Shown: piece by piece, positions 44,986 through 54,787 of the stretch | Position numbering within the stretch: the stretch's first letter is position 1 | Layout: the number at the start of each line of letters is the position of its first letter | DNA from: an uncultured Desulfuromonas sp. | GTDB lineage: Bacteria; Desulfobacterota; Desulfuromonadia; Desulfuromonadales; Desulfuromonadaceae | Direction: 5' to 3' | Assembly: GCF_963666745.1 (NCBI RefSeq) | Contig: NZ_OY762961.1 | Coordinates: 278,501 to 342,500, forward strand | DNA length: 64,000 bases | The notes under the pieces: generated by a model | Databases searched by the model: none | What the model was told of the DNA's origin: nothing | Seen by the model: the letters and a program-made list of their open reading frames with translations, nothing else | Translations under genes and position numbers: made by a program

Positions 44986-45411
44986 ATGATGCCTAGTTCC
45001 GTTTTGCCACATTCTGTCGAAGAATCACTGCAGTGTTCCATTGAGCAATATCGGACGATTTTAGAACTCATGGGGCAGCTTTCGCGTGCGATATCATCAT
45101 CGGCATCCAGTTTAAAAGAGGACGTCCTCAAATTGTCCACCCTTCAGCAGCAGGCGCGCGACCATGATGCTCAGTTGCTGAAAGATTTACGTCAAGCCGG
45201 GCCGCAAGCCGCAGAACACCCCCTCTTCAAACAACGCCTCGGCCTTATTGCCGAAGTACTTAAGTTGAATCATTTGCTTTTACCCAAAATTAATGGCATG
45301 ATGGCGCTCATTTCCCACGAGCTGACAGGTCTGAAAAAAGGACGCTCTGTCTTGGGAGGTTACAAGCAGACTAGCCGTAATCAGGGGCGGATTGTTCGTT
45401 CTACGATTTAA
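44986..45411 (+). CDS. FliT/FlgN-like helical protein
   Basis: The 141-residue, mostly helical protein lies directly after fliS, the usual place of FliT, the FliD chaperone. Sequence identity with FliT is not recognisable beyond size, helical pattern and the C-terminal KKGRSVLGGYKQ, which recalls tails of some FliT/FlgN-like proteins. The call is therefore positional. Confidence 0.6.
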   Translation: MMPSSVLPHSVEESLQCSIEQYRTILELMGQLSRAISSSASSLKEDVLKLSTLQQQARDHDAQLLKDLRQAGPQAAEHPLFKQRLGLIAEVLKLNHLLLPKINGMMALISHELTGLKKGRSVLGGYKQTSRNQGRIVRSTI

Positions 45412-45476
45412 CGGCAACTGGCCGATTAAAATGATACAAGTGAATTCGATGGTGTTCGCTAAGCCTGGAGATTTTT

Positions 45477-46145
45477 GTGGCGGACTTTGCGCTTTTTAAA
45501 TATCTCGAAAAACCTAGTTTATTACGCGTTTATATCCTGCTTGCTGATGATGTGAAAGTCCGCTTGGAGGCTGTAGCGCGTATTATCGCTGAACCCTACC
45601 TGGAAATAAAATTCCGTCCTGACGAACTCCCCATGGATAAAGTGCGCACCGGTGGTAAGCTTCTGCTGTCGTTGGATACGCGTGTGGGTACGGTATCCAT
45701 GTATGCGCATATTGATGAAATCGTCGATTCCCGCGTCATCCGCGTTATGGGGATGGAATCTTTTGCCTATGCCCAACAGCGAGAATATTTTCGCGTTAAT
45801 ACGGCGATTAAGGTGGTTTACTGCAAAGAAACACTGTCATCAAAACCCTCTCCAAAGGTTCCTACGGCGACCGTTAATCTCAGTGGCAACGGTGTTTTGA
45901 TCTCGGCGGAAGAAAAATTCAATGCCGGGGAAATCTATGAGCTTGAGTTTCATCTGCCTGATGCCAAAGGTGTGTTGTTTTGTAAAGCACTGGTTGTGCG
46001 TGTCGATGAAAAGCTGCGTGGCGGCTACGAAGTTGCCATGAAGTATCACGACATTGAACAGGAAGATCGTGATCGGATTATTTCTTTTTGCCTTGCGGAA
46101 CAACGGCGTTTGTTACGCACCAAGGTTCAGATTGTCGGTTTCTAA
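45477..46145 (+). CDS. PilZ-domain protein
   Basis: The 222-residue product has a YcgR-like N-terminal domain (PilZN-type, about 15-95) followed by a PilZ domain. The c-di-GMP-binding elements are visible: QQREYFRV (RxxxR, around residue 100) and NLSGNGVLI (N/DxSxxG, around 133). Such proteins slow flagellar rotation or affect surface attachment when c-di-GMP rises; this role is inferred from location. The start is GTG at 45477 with TGGAG upstream. Confidence 0.88.
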   Translation: MADFALFKYLEKPSLLRVYILLADDVKVRLEAVARIIAEPYLEIKFRPDELPMDKVRTGGKLLLSLDTRVGTVSMYAHIDEIVDSRVIRVMGMESFAYAQQREYFRVNTAIKVVYCKETLSSKPSPKVPTATVNLSGNGVLISAEEKFNAGEIYELEFHLPDAKGVLFCKALVVRVDEKLRGGYEVAMKYHDIEQEDRDRIISFCLAEQRRLLRTKVQIVGF

Positions 46146-46169
46146 ATTTTTTTCGTCCTCCGGCGAAGC
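46143..46169 (+). promoter_or_regulatory. Weak candidate sigma-28 promoter before fliK2
   Basis: TAAATTTT (46143-46150), 11 bases, then GGCGAAGC (46162-46169). The TAAA and GGCGA elements match the flgJ promoter but the rest of the -10 does not. It overlaps the stop of the PilZ gene. Confidence 0.35.
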
Positions 46170-46242
46170 CTGCCAAAACTCTCTTTTCTCCATCTTTCCA
46201 AATAAGTCTAAATTAAGGTAGCTGTTTGACCGATACAATCTT

Positions 46243-47910
46243 ATGGATATTATCGGCCCTACTCCCGTACAACTCTATAATGTGCATCCGACCTCACCGA
46301 CTCAGGGTGTGCAAGATGCTGTGCAGCATAATTTGTTGCTTCATCAGATGATTCAGGCAACCGTGCTGGAGAGTACCGGCCGCCAGGTTTTGCTCGATCT
46401 CGGGCAGCAGAAGTTTAAAGCGCAGACCGATGTCGAAATGCAAACCGGTCAGAAGTTGAACCTTGAAGTCGTGGCGACAGAACCTCGGTTAAAACTTCAG
46501 GTCGTCTCGCCAACGACGGATAATCAACTTCTTCGCTTGATTCATCTCTATGACCATCGCACGGAAATCGGTTCTTCGCTAAAGAATCTATTAGGTCAGC
46601 GTTTTTCTGCTGCTGCAAGTGGGCAGTCTCAGCCTGCGGTTCAAAGCATGGGGGGGGGCTTAAATACGGCATCTGGAGTGCAGAGTCAGAATGGTCCCAC
46701 ACTTTCCTCCATGTCGCCTGCTCAGAACCCAGGCGTTCAAGGGCCCACTTCGCCTGGGCCCATGGCGAATACACCATTGCCAACCGCTTCAGTTACCACG
46801 GCTGCGATGCCACAAGCGCCGGTTGCACAGTCAGGGACCAACCCGACGACCGTTTCAAGTGATATTCCGCCTGCCACGCAGAACACGAATGCGCAGGCCG
46901 CAGCGCAAATTCCTTCAACACCATCGCCTGAGACGCCACAACCGCAAATGAGTACAGGCAACGCCACATCTGGCGTGACTCAGGTCGTTGAACCGCAAAA
47001 TGAGTCAGTCAAAGCTGCTCAGGCTCCTGTTGACGCTAAACCGGTAGTGTCTGATGACACTGCATATATCGCACAGAATCGCCAAGTGCGAGACGAGATC
47101 CCTGTCTCTCTTGCGCCGCCGAGCCCACAACAGGTTGCCGGGATGACCACTCTGTTACATCGTCTTGATAGTTCCTCGACGGTGGCCAATGCCTTGTTTA
47201 CAGCGATTAATCTTGTCCCTCTGAGTGCACAGCAGAAGAAAGTTGTTGAAGGCGCTCTGACACCGGAACAATGGACGCAACTGGAAAGTCTTGCACAGGA
47301 ACTCGGCAGCGATTTGAAAGCCTCTGGGGCCAGAATTCTTTTTAATCTGTCTCATAATCTGGGGCTTGACTATGAGCTTCTTTTGTCACAACAAAAATCG
47401 GACCAGGCAGCTGAAACCCTTAAAGGGGCGTTGATGTCGCTGGCTGAAAATGATGATGTTCCGGAGAGTGTTCGTGAAAACAGTCGCCAAATGAGTCAGC
47501 AATTGGAACTGCTGCAATTGACACGGGCGCGCTTTGCTCAAGAGGGGATTCTCTTTTTACCACTGCCTTTTGAGTTCATGGAGCAGGGCTACGCGCTGGT
47601 TGAACAGCGCTCCAGTGGTCGTGAAGGCGAGGGTGTCAGTCACGTTGTGACGTTGAATATGTCACTCGAAGGACTTGGGGCCGTTCAGGCAAATGTGCTT
47701 TTTGAGCAGCAAGCGCTGTTCGTCAGAATTCTCTGCGAGGATGAGGAGAGCCAAGCCGCATTGGAAGAAAACCTTACCGAGCTGGAGGATGCGTTGGCGC
47801 CGTTTTCTCTTCGATCCATTCAGGTTGCCCTTGGGGCAGAAGATCCGGCAGTGGAACTGATCAATCGTCTGCAACCGCATCATGATAATGTTTTTGATGC
47901 CCGTGTTTAG
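46243..47910 (+). CDS. Second FliK-like protein (FliK2/YlqG type)
   Basis: The 555-residue product has three parts. The N-terminal domain (about 30-110) includes MIQATVLESTGRQVLLDLGQ. A long Pro/Thr/Gln/Ala-rich linker follows (about 125-285). The C-terminal Flg_hook-like domain (about 430-540) has FLPLPFEF, EGLGAVQANVLFEQQALFVR and LEENLTELEDAL. It is paired with an FlhB-like gene, like ylqG-ylqH in Bacillus. Whether it measures hook length or does something else is unknown. Confidence 0.8.
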   Translation: MDIIGPTPVQLYNVHPTSPTQGVQDAVQHNLLLHQMIQATVLESTGRQVLLDLGQQKFKAQTDVEMQTGQKLNLEVVATEPRLKLQVVSPTTDNQLLRLIHLYDHRTEIGSSLKNLLGQRFSAAASGQSQPAVQSMGGGLNTASGVQSQNGPTLSSMSPAQNPGVQGPTSPGPMANTPLPTASVTTAAMPQAPVAQSGTNPTTVSSDIPPATQNTNAQAAAQIPSTPSPETPQPQMSTGNATSGVTQVVEPQNESVKAAQAPVDAKPVVSDDTAYIAQNRQVRDEIPVSLAPPSPQQVAGMTTLLHRLDSSSTVANALFTAINLVPLSAQQKKVVEGALTPEQWTQLESLAQELGSDLKASGARILFNLSHNLGLDYELLLSQQKSDQAAETLKGALMSLAENDDVPESVRENSRQMSQQLELLQLTRARFAQEGILFLPLPFEFMEQGYALVEQRSSGREGEGVSHVVTLNMSLEGLGAVQANVLFEQQALFVRILCEDEESQAALEENLTELEDALAPFSLRSIQVALGAEDPAVELINRLQPHHDNVFDARV

Positions 47911-47952
47911 TCTGGCGCTTGAAAAAGGCGTCCTGAGAATGGATCAACGTAG

Positions 47953-48228
47953 ATGAGCGACACGATAAAAAAAGCCGTTGCCGTAAAGTATGACAAAGAT
48001 CTGGCGGATGCACCGTTAATCGTCGCCAGTGGAAAAGGGCAATTGGCTGAAAATATTATCCGTGCCGCGGAACAGGCCGGTCTCGAAATTTCTCATGATC
48101 CGGACCTTGTCGAACTGTTGGCAAAAATTCCCGTTGGGTCCGAAATCCCTCCTGAACTTTATCAAGCCGTTGCAGAGATTCTTGCTTACGTTTATCGCGT
48201 TAATAAGAATCATAAAGAACATCGTTAA
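47953..48228 (+). CDS. FlhB C-terminal paralogue (FlhB2/FlhX/YlqH type)
   Basis: The 91-residue product aligns with the FlhB cytoplasmic domain just after the NPTH cleavage site. AVAVKYDKDLADAPLIVASG corresponds to VALQYVQGEMDAPIIIAKG, and IPPELYQAVAEILAYVYRVN to FQAVAEILAYVYSLK. It lacks NPTH and membrane helices. Such proteins can substitute for or modulate the FlhB C-terminal fragment in some bacteria. It is next to fliK2. Confidence 0.9.
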   Translation: MSDTIKKAVAVKYDKDLADAPLIVASGKGQLAENIIRAAEQAGLEISHDPDLVELLAKIPVGSEIPPELYQAVAEILAYVYRVNKNHKEHR

Positions 48229-48294
48229 TGTATTAACTTCTGCGTTGTATTCTGCCTTTCGTGTAATTTTTTTCCTTGGCTGTCTATTTCTTCC

Positions 48295-48322
48295 TTGTTT
48301 TAATATAATGGTGTTTTATAAT
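48295..48322 (+). promoter_or_regulatory. Candidate sigma-70 promoter of the chemoreceptor gene
   Basis: TTGTTT (48295-48300), 16 bases, then TATAAT (48317-48322), 60 bases before the ATG. A small hairpin GTCCG-ttag-CGGAC (48332-48345) follows in the leader. Confidence 0.45.
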
Positions 48323-48381
48323 TTGCATATCGTCCGTTAGCGGACAGATCGAATTATATGCTGCAGCACTAAGGAGGGGAT

Positions 48382-50124
48382 ATGCGCTTTAAAGATTTGA
48401 AAATTGCCAATAAAATTTACCTTCTGTTCGCCCTTGCGGTTCCTGTCATGTGTCTTGTCTTCGGCATGCTCTACTGGAAAACCAGCGAAAACCTCTATAA
48501 AGAGCGCTATGCGCAGGTACGAGGGCAAGTGGATACGGCCTGGGAATTGATTAACTACTTTGTCAAGGAGTCACAAAGTGGACGTCTGGATTCAGACCAA
48601 GCGCAATTCATGGCGAAGCAGGCGGTGAAGGCATTACGCTACAATGGTCAGGAATATTTCTGGATTAACGATGTCACGCCGACAATGATCATGCATCCGA
48701 TCAAACCCGCTCTGGACGGTAAAGATCTGTCATCGTTTGCCGATCCTGACGGCGTCAGATTGTTTGTTGAGATGGTTAAAGTGTCAGCTCAAACCGAGGG
48801 GGGCTTTGTCCCTTACCGCTGGGCCAAACCGGGGCATGAAGAACCGGTCGAAAAAGTCTCCTATGTCAAGCGCATCCCAGAGTGGGGCTGGATCGTTGGC
48901 AGCGGCCTTTATCTGGATGATGTCAAGGCCCAGACCTCTGTCATGCTTTATGGTGCGGTTGGCGTGGTTGGCTTTACCATTCTAGCCAGTGGCATTGCCG
49001 TATTACTGTTTGCGCGCAGCCTTTCGCGCCCTATCGGGCGGACGGTGACCATGATTGAGGAAATTGCCAAAGGCCATCTTGACATGCGGCTAAGCATGGA
49101 CCGCCATGATGAAATTGGCCGGATGGCCAAGTCTATGGATATGCTGGCGGACAGCTTGCAGCATGAAATGATTGATGCTCTGCAGAAACTTGCTCAAGGG
49201 AATTTGGCGTTTGATGTGGTGCCGGTGGATGATCAGGATGTGATCCGAGGCTCATTGAAGCAGTTGGAGACCGATCTCAACGAGATCATGTTGCAGGTGA
49301 AGCAGGCGGGCGAACAGATTGCTGCCGGTGCTAACCAGGTTTCAGAAGCCAGCCAGGCGTTGTCGCACGGGGCAACCACTTCGGCCAGTTCGCTAGAAGA
49401 GATTGCCGCGTCCATGGGTGAGCTGGCATCGCAAACCACCCTCAACGCGGAAAATGCCGGTCAGGCACGCGATTTGTCCGGGCAGGCCAGTGCGGCTGCC
49501 GGCCGTGGCAATCAATGTATGGATCAAATGGTGTCGGCGATGGAAGAGATTAATGCTTCCGGTCGCAACATCTCCAATATTATCAAAGTGATTGATGAAA
49601 TTGCTTTTCAAACCAATTTGCTGGCACTGAATGCTGCCGTTGAAGCGGCCCGAGCCGGTCAACACGGTAAAGGCTTTGCTGTTGTTGCTGAAGAGGTGCG
49701 TAATCTGGCGGCGCGTAGTGCCAAAGCAGCCAGCGAGACGGCAGATTTGATTGAAACTTCGGTGCAGCGTGCCCAAAACGGAGTGGAGATTGCTTCTCAG
49801 ACCGCAGAGGCGCTGGAGGATATTGTCAATGGCGTCAGTAAAGTCACTGATCTGGTCGCAGAAATCGCTGTGGCCAGTAATGAGCAGGCGGATGGCATTA
49901 CCCAGATCAACCAGGGACTGACCCAAATCGATGATGTGACGCAACAGAACACGGCCAGTGCCGAAGAGAGCGCAGCGAGTGCTGAGGAATTGGCCAGTCA
50001 GGCCGTGCAATTACAGGGGGTTCTCAGTCGCTTCCAACTCAAGGGAAATGTCGCAATACGGCAAGTTACTGCCAGACCATCGCGGCAATCCTCTTCTGGA
50101 TGGGGTGGGGAGTTCCTAGAGTAA
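48382..50124 (+). CDS. Methyl-accepting chemotaxis protein with Cache domain
   Basis: This transmembrane chemoreceptor has 580 residues. Membrane helix 1 (about 11-30) precedes a periplasmic single-Cache domain (sCache_2 style, about 35-185, with [20 protein letters not shown] and [14 protein letters not shown]). Helix 2 (about 190-212), a HAMP domain (about 215-265), and a signalling hairpin (about 300-560) whose tip is [20 protein letters not shown] follow. sCache_2 domains often bind small organic acids. There is no C-terminal CheR pentapeptide. The cluster shows no che genes here. Confidence 0.93.
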   Translation: MRFKDLKIANKIYLLFALAVPVMCLVFGMLYWKTSENLYKERYAQVRGQVDTAWELINYFVKESQSGRLDSDQAQFMAKQAVKALRYNGQEYFWINDVTPTMIMHPIKPALDGKDLSSFADPDGVRLFVEMVKVSAQTEGGFVPYRWAKPGHEEPVEKVSYVKRIPEWGWIVGSGLYLDDVKAQTSVMLYGAVGVVGFTILASGIAVLLFARSLSRPIGRTVTMIEEIAKGHLDMRLSMDRHDEIGRMAKSMDMLADSLQHEMIDALQKLAQGNLAFDVVPVDDQDVIRGSLKQLETDLNEIMLQVKQAGEQIAAGANQVSEASQALSHGATTSASSLEEIAASMGELASQTTLNAENAGQARDLSGQASAAAGRGNQCMDQMVSAMEEINASGRNISNIIKVIDEIAFQTNLLALNAAVEAARAGQHGKGFAVVAEEVRNLAARSAKAASETADLIETSVQRAQNGVEIASQTAEALEDIVNGVSKVTDLVAEIAVASNEQADGITQINQGLTQIDDVTQQNTASAEESAASAEELASQAVQLQGVLSRFQLKGNVAIRQVTARPSRQSSSGWGGEFLE

Positions 50125-50139
50125 CTCAAGTCTGTCGGT

Positions 50140-50183
50140 AAAAAACCGCGCCGCAATGATGATTCATTGCGGCGCGGTTTTTT
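50140..50183. terminator. Bidirectional terminator between mcp and the Nudix gene
   Basis: A perfect 20-bp stem (50140-50159 with 50164-50183; arms begin AAAAAACCGCGCCGCAATGA), 4-base loop, T6 on one side and A6 on the other. It serves both converging genes; the Nudix stop codon lies inside the right arm. Confidence 0.93.
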
Positions 50184-50562
50184 CTATCACCTGTTCGATC
50201 AATTCATCATCAGCAGGGAGCATCGGATAGTCACGAAGTTCTTTTACATCAATCCAGGCATGGTCACTCACCTCCAGGTGGCGAACCTGAGTTGTGTTGC
50301 TCTGGCAGCGATAAACCATCAGCAGAACCGGCTGCTCATCGTATCGGTGGTAGACCACATCAAAGATGCTGCACTCGGTCACTTCCAGATCAATCTCTTC
50401 ACGCAGCTCTCTTTTAAGCGCACAGAGTGGCGCTTCATTCTTTTCCAGTTTCCCGCCGGGGAACTCCCAGAAGCCAGCGTGCTTTTTACCCGCTGGGCGC
50501 TCAGTGATCAGGAGTTTATCGTCATGAAATACCAGAGCGGCAACAACCAATAACGGATACAT
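50164..50562 (-). CDS. mutT: MutT/Nudix hydrolase
   Basis: This is probably an 8-oxo-dGTP-type pyrophosphatase that cleans the nucleotide pool. The Nudix box spans GKLEKNEAPLCALKRELREE, with Asp replacing the usual Gly late in the box (EEIDL). GFWEFPGG precedes it. I prefer the ATG at complement 50562 (132 residues) over an upstream TTG at 50589, since YPLLVVAALVF is the usual start of the fold. The last bases overlap the terminator hairpin. Confidence 0.88.
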   Translation of the reverse strand: MYPLLVVAALVFHDDKLLITERPAGKKHAGFWEFPGGKLEKNEAPLCALKRELREEIDLEVTECSIFDVVYHRYDEQPVLLMVYRCQSNTTQVRHLEVSDHAWIDVKELRDYPMLPADDELIEQVIEKTAPQ

Positions 50563-50706
50563 GGCACTTCTTTCATCATGTTTTGGCAACCATTTGTTGC
50601 TGACGGTAACCCTTGTTTTATGGTAAGACTCTCGCTGTATTCGAAAGCCTTTTCACTCAAGGGAACGCAGTGCCGATAGCCTCGGCGAACCGTTCAGGAG
50701 TTTAGC

Positions 50707-51426
50707 ATGTTCAATCTTTCAGAGAAAGGGCGCGGTATCCGTGCCATGTTTGATGATATTGCCCCGCGCTACGATCTGTTGAATCGTCTTTTGTCCATGG
50801 GGATTGATCGCCATTGGCGTCGTTTTGCCGTTGGAAAATTGCGCGTGCCGCCTGGTGGTATGGTCCTGGACATGGCGACAGGGACAGGGGATGTCGCTCT
50901 GGAGATTGCATCACGAACGGCTGACTCTGTCATGATTATCGGCGAGGATTTTACGCAGGGCATGCTGGTTAAAGGGCGTGAGAAAATCGCTGCTTCACCC
51001 TACCGAGATCGAATCAAACTGGTCAATGCCCCCTGTGAAGCCATTCCTCATCCGGATAACCTGTTTGATGGCGTTACCATTGCGTTTGGTATCCGCAATG
51101 TTGTCGACAGGCAGACGGGACTGGCCGAAATGTGTCGTGTCCTCAAGCCGGGAGGGCGTGCAGTTATTCTGGAGTTTTCAACACCGAAAAATCCGCTGTT
51201 TCGTTCGATCTACATGACCTATTTTCACAAGATTCTGCCGTTTGTCGGCGGACTGTTCTCAAAGCGAACCGCCTATAAGTATTTGCCGGATTCCGTAGCG
51301 GAGTTCCCCGATCAGGAAACCTTTAAAAGTATGATGTCTCAGGCGGGGTTTGTTGATGTCGTTCATCATGATCTGACGTTTGGCATTGCCACCGTCTATG
51401 TTGGTGTTGGCCCACGAGCAGATTGA
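50707..51426 (+). CDS. ubiE: UbiE/MenG C-methyltransferase
   Basis: SAM-dependent methyltransferase in menaquinone (and/or ubiquinone) synthesis. The 239-residue product has RYDLLNRLLSMGIDRHWRRF, the SAM site LDMATGTGDVALEIA (about 57-71), IAFGIRNVVDR and KPGGRAVILEFSTPK. In a Desulfuromonadales-like anaerobe the menaquinone role (MenG) is the more likely; this is inference. Confidence 0.95.
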   Translation: MFNLSEKGRGIRAMFDDIAPRYDLLNRLLSMGIDRHWRRFAVGKLRVPPGGMVLDMATGTGDVALEIASRTADSVMIIGEDFTQGMLVKGREKIAASPYRDRIKLVNAPCEAIPHPDNLFDGVTIAFGIRNVVDRQTGLAEMCRVLKPGGRAVILEFSTPKNPLFRSIYMTYFHKILPFVGGLFSKRTAYKYLPDSVAEFPDQETFKSMMSQAGFVDVVHHDLTFGIATVYVGVGPRAD

Positions 51427-51452
51427 TTATCCTGAACAGATTAGATTGAAAG

Positions 51453-51478
51453 CGGCAGCCTCACGGGCTGCCGTTTTT
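51453..51478 (+). terminator. Intrinsic terminator after ubiE
   Basis: CGGCAGCC (51453-51460), 5-base loop, GGCTGCCG (51466-51473), then TTTTT. It lies between converging ubiE and the AsmA-like gene. Confidence 0.85.
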
Positions 51479-51482
51479 GTTT

Positions 51483-54400
51483 TTAATCGTCTTGTAACGA
51501 GCGGTCCGGGTTTGTCAGGACTTTTTCCGGGTCTTTGAACAGAGTGCCCGGCAACGTCAGCGTGCGTTTGAAGATGCCGATCACCTTGTCGGAAAGCGAG
51601 CTTAAGGGCAGCATCTCAACATGTGGATCGGAAAAAGAACCGGTGATGGCAAAATTAGCCGACAAGACTGCACGCTCGTTACCGGTCAACAGCCAGCCCG
51701 CTACGGGCAGACGAGTAAAAACCGTATCCACGGTTCCCAAAGGCTTGATTCCCATAATCAGATCCAGCTGGCTGTCCACAAGGTTAAGTTCTCCGGCCAC
51801 AACGGTATTCATGGCGGCACTGTCAATGCGAAGATTCTCACTGTGCAGTACGCCATTTCTCAAAGAAATATCACTGGTCAGGCGGCTGAACGGCATCCCT
51901 TCCTGCGCCATGTCTGGCAATTTAAAGCTAAACAGTTGAGCAATGTTGAGTAGTGAAAATGCCTTGGACAATACTTTGAATTTACGTAAGACGCCGTTTT
52001 TAATTGTCACCGAAAAAACACCGTTGGAATTCGCTAAAAACGTGCTGCCGACAGGGCCGTTGATGGAAAAGTCGCCCGTTAGCTGCCCGGTGACAAGTCC
52101 GGTGTGTTTGAGCAGCTGGCTGTAGACTTTGTCGGCATCGATATTCACAACGGTGCCCTCAATGTGCAAAGTTGCCGGATGTTCTGATTGATAGAGAATC
52201 ACTTTTCCGTTGCCATAACCACTATCCGCTTCAAACAGAAGTGGTTCGATGCGTAGGCGGCCATAACTGTAGTGGATGGTTCCCGTCGCATTGCTGAATT
52301 GAAAGCCACTGATTGTTCCCTGGCCCACTTGAGCACGGATATGCAGGGTCTCTTTGTTGGGGTCAATCTGGTGGTGAACGAACTCTTCATTACTGTGACC
52401 GTGCCCAAGAGGGCCATGCCACAAAGCGATCACTTCATCGATGTCGCCATAGGGGGCTTCGACAAGTAATTGCAGGTCTGGGCCGTGAAAATTAAGGGTG
52501 CCGGTCACCGTGGCGATTGTGCCCTGGTCGAGGCGTACGGTTGCACGTTCGAATTCAATGCCTCCGGCGTGAATATCAATGCGGCCATCGAGATCGTGGA
52601 GAAGTGCTGTCGGCGAGTGAAAAACCAGGTCCCGCGCGATAACCTCTTTGGCGCGGGCATGGATTTTAGCGACAGGCTGTCTCAGGTTGTCGATCTTTGC
52701 GTCAACCGTAAGGTGAGACTGGCCCAGACCAACCTGAAGGCCTGTTGCTTCAAGACTCAAACCCGTTTGATAGGCCGTGCCGTTAATGTGATGTATGGGG
52801 GCAATGGTGTGAGTTGGCGAGATCGCGCAGTCGGTTAATGTCAGTTTCCCCTGACTGACAAGATCTGCCCCGGGAGTCTGGCTTATGGTTTCTTCAACCG
52901 CGACTTTGCCACGCAATTCCATCCATTTGAGGAGTGAGATCTCCTGGCCGAAATCCCCCAGTTCCAATTCAGGGATGTCTATTTTGACCTGCCAATGGTC
53001 TTTGGCGTTGATCCAGCCGGAATAATTGACATTCAGGGTGGGAACATTGAACGTTCCTTGATCGATGGACCAGCCGCTGTTTTTTTTCTCGATGCTGCAG
53101 CTCAGTTCTCCCGGAGACTGGCTCTGTTTTTGGGTCATTCTGGCCAGTTGATACGAGAGCTGGCTGAGGTTGGCAGTCAATTGCCAGATGTTGGCGTCTT
53201 TGTGTGACAACTTGATATCGAGAGGTCCCTCGACATGACCCACCGGCAGGTCAAAACGCAATGGCGAGCTTGTCAGGTAGACTTTCTGGGGTGATCCGGA
53301 GAGCGAGAGACTGACCGGCCCCTGACTAAAATTATTGATCTGTAATTGCTCAAGATCAGCATCTGCCTTTACTGACTCAATATCATTGAGGGATGGCGGC
53401 CATTGGTGAGAGTCCAGCGTCATATCATGGAGCGTTATTGTTCCTTGATGCGCGAACTTTGAAAGCAGTTCAGCTTGTTTGGCCGGCAACCAGGCATAAA
53501 GATCTGTCAAGGCGATACTGTCGCTGTTTATGGTGAGACCAAAATGTGTCTGGTGTTTGTTCGTGAATCCTTCGAGGTGAAAATTCTTCTTGTCTAATGA
53601 CAGTGTGGTGCGATTAAACGAAAATCTGTCGGCATCCTCTGTGACATGCGTGGACAGCGCCAGTTCTGAGATCGTTAGCAGTGTTGAACCATTATGCTCC
53701 ACTTGGATCGGCGTGCTGGTTTGTGAGAGCGTGGTGTTTCCCTTTAATCCTTGAGACAGGCTCCCCTGCCAGTTCGTTTGCAGGTCAAATACGCCACGAA
53801 TACGCACCGGCCAGTCTTTTTGCCACGCGTCGGCAATCTGCACATGCTGCACTCTCACCTGGGCTGAGAGTTGTGCATGGGACAGGCCGTTTGAGAAATC
53901 GGAGATTTCCAGCTGTGACGAAATCGGCATGAACTCGCCGTTGCCATGTTCGAGGTTGGCGTTGCCTTGAATCTTGATGTCTTGGCTGTGTTTGACAGAG
54001 CGAATGTCGAGGTCAACCTCGGACAGTTGCCATGGCAGATCTTTTTGCGGCTCGGCGTTGGAGAAATAGATGTGCCCTTTTTTGATGGTGAGTCTGAGTT
54101 GGGGCAAATCCAAGTGTTCTTTTTCAAATGGGGGTGTAGCACTGGCTTTGGTTTGCCCTGGTGTAGAGCTTGGTTGCTGCCAGTAGATTTCGGGGCGAAT
54201 TGCAGTGAGTTGAATGGAGTTGAATTGCCCTTGAACCAGGTCATCCCAGCTGAGCTGAACATGGAGTTGTGGGATAAAGGCTTTAAATCTCGGCCCTGAA
54301 GTGATGGAGAGTTCACTGAAATCAAGGGTTGGCACAGGGTGGAAGCCGAGTCGGGCTTGTTTGAGACTGATCGGTGTCTTAAACGTGCTACTTAATTGGT

Positions 54401-54521
54401 TGGAGAGCAGAACCCCTATCTGTTCCTGATGTGTTGAGATATACCCCCATAAACCTAGGATCAGACACAGGGATAGGCCGATGAAAAAAACAAGAAACTG
54501 TAGGATACGCCGACGCATCAT
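51483..54521 (-). CDS. AsmA-like large envelope protein
   Basis: The 1012-residue product has one N-terminal membrane anchor (about 5-27) and a long beta-rich body. The C-terminal AsmA-type region includes GVLRKFKVLSKAFSLLNIAQ, then LRNGVLHSENLRIDSAAMNT and MGIKPLGTVDTVFTRLPVAG. AsmA/TamB relatives span the periplasm and are implicated in lipid transport to the outer membrane; the substrate here is unknown. It is divergent from smc with about 266 bases between, where no confident promoter is seen. Confidence 0.85.
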   Translation of the reverse strand: MMRRRILQFLVFFIGLSLCLILGLWGYISTHQEQIGVLLSNQLSSTFKTPISLKQARLGFHPVPTLDFSELSITSGPRFKAFIPQLHVQLSWDDLVQGQFNSIQLTAIRPEIYWQQPSSTPGQTKASATPPFEKEHLDLPQLRLTIKKGHIYFSNAEPQKDLPWQLSEVDLDIRSVKHSQDIKIQGNANLEHGNGEFMPISSQLEISDFSNGLSHAQLSAQVRVQHVQIADAWQKDWPVRIRGVFDLQTNWQGSLSQGLKGNTTLSQTSTPIQVEHNGSTLLTISELALSTHVTEDADRFSFNRTTLSLDKKNFHLEGFTNKHQTHFGLTINSDSIALTDLYAWLPAKQAELLSKFAHQGTITLHDMTLDSHQWPPSLNDIESVKADADLEQLQINNFSQGPVSLSLSGSPQKVYLTSSPLRFDLPVGHVEGPLDIKLSHKDANIWQLTANLSQLSYQLARMTQKQSQSPGELSCSIEKKNSGWSIDQGTFNVPTLNVNYSGWINAKDHWQVKIDIPELELGDFGQEISLLKWMELRGKVAVEETISQTPGADLVSQGKLTLTDCAISPTHTIAPIHHINGTAYQTGLSLEATGLQVGLGQSHLTVDAKIDNLRQPVAKIHARAKEVIARDLVFHSPTALLHDLDGRIDIHAGGIEFERATVRLDQGTIATVTGTLNFHGPDLQLLVEAPYGDIDEVIALWHGPLGHGHSNEEFVHHQIDPNKETLHIRAQVGQGTISGFQFSNATGTIHYSYGRLRIEPLLFEADSGYGNGKVILYQSEHPATLHIEGTVVNIDADKVYSQLLKHTGLVTGQLTGDFSINGPVGSTFLANSNGVFSVTIKNGVLRKFKVLSKAFSLLNIAQLFSFKLPDMAQEGMPFSRLTSDISLRNGVLHSENLRIDSAAMNTVVAGELNLVDSQLDLIMGIKPLGTVDTVFTRLPVAGWLLTGNERAVLSANFAITGSFSDPHVEMLPLSSLSDKVIGIFKRTLTLPGTLFKDPEKVLTNPDRSLQDD

Positions 54522-54787
54522 GTCTGAGTATGGAGATCTCTTTGGACTTTAAACGCAATCTTCTTTGTCCCGTTGTTTGCTCATGCCTGCTGCGATGCAA
54601 CAACGGACGAAGCCTCTGGATTGTGACCTGCTTTGACTATACGCTTTCTGTCTGGTGGCCACAAGCAAACAAGCTGTTGTAACGAACCTTTACAGAGTGT
54701 TGTGTGATTGATACGATGTCATATTTACTGTGAAGAGTTTCATCAGCAGGTTTTTAAACGTGTTTTTGCAACGGTCCTGATCATTTT

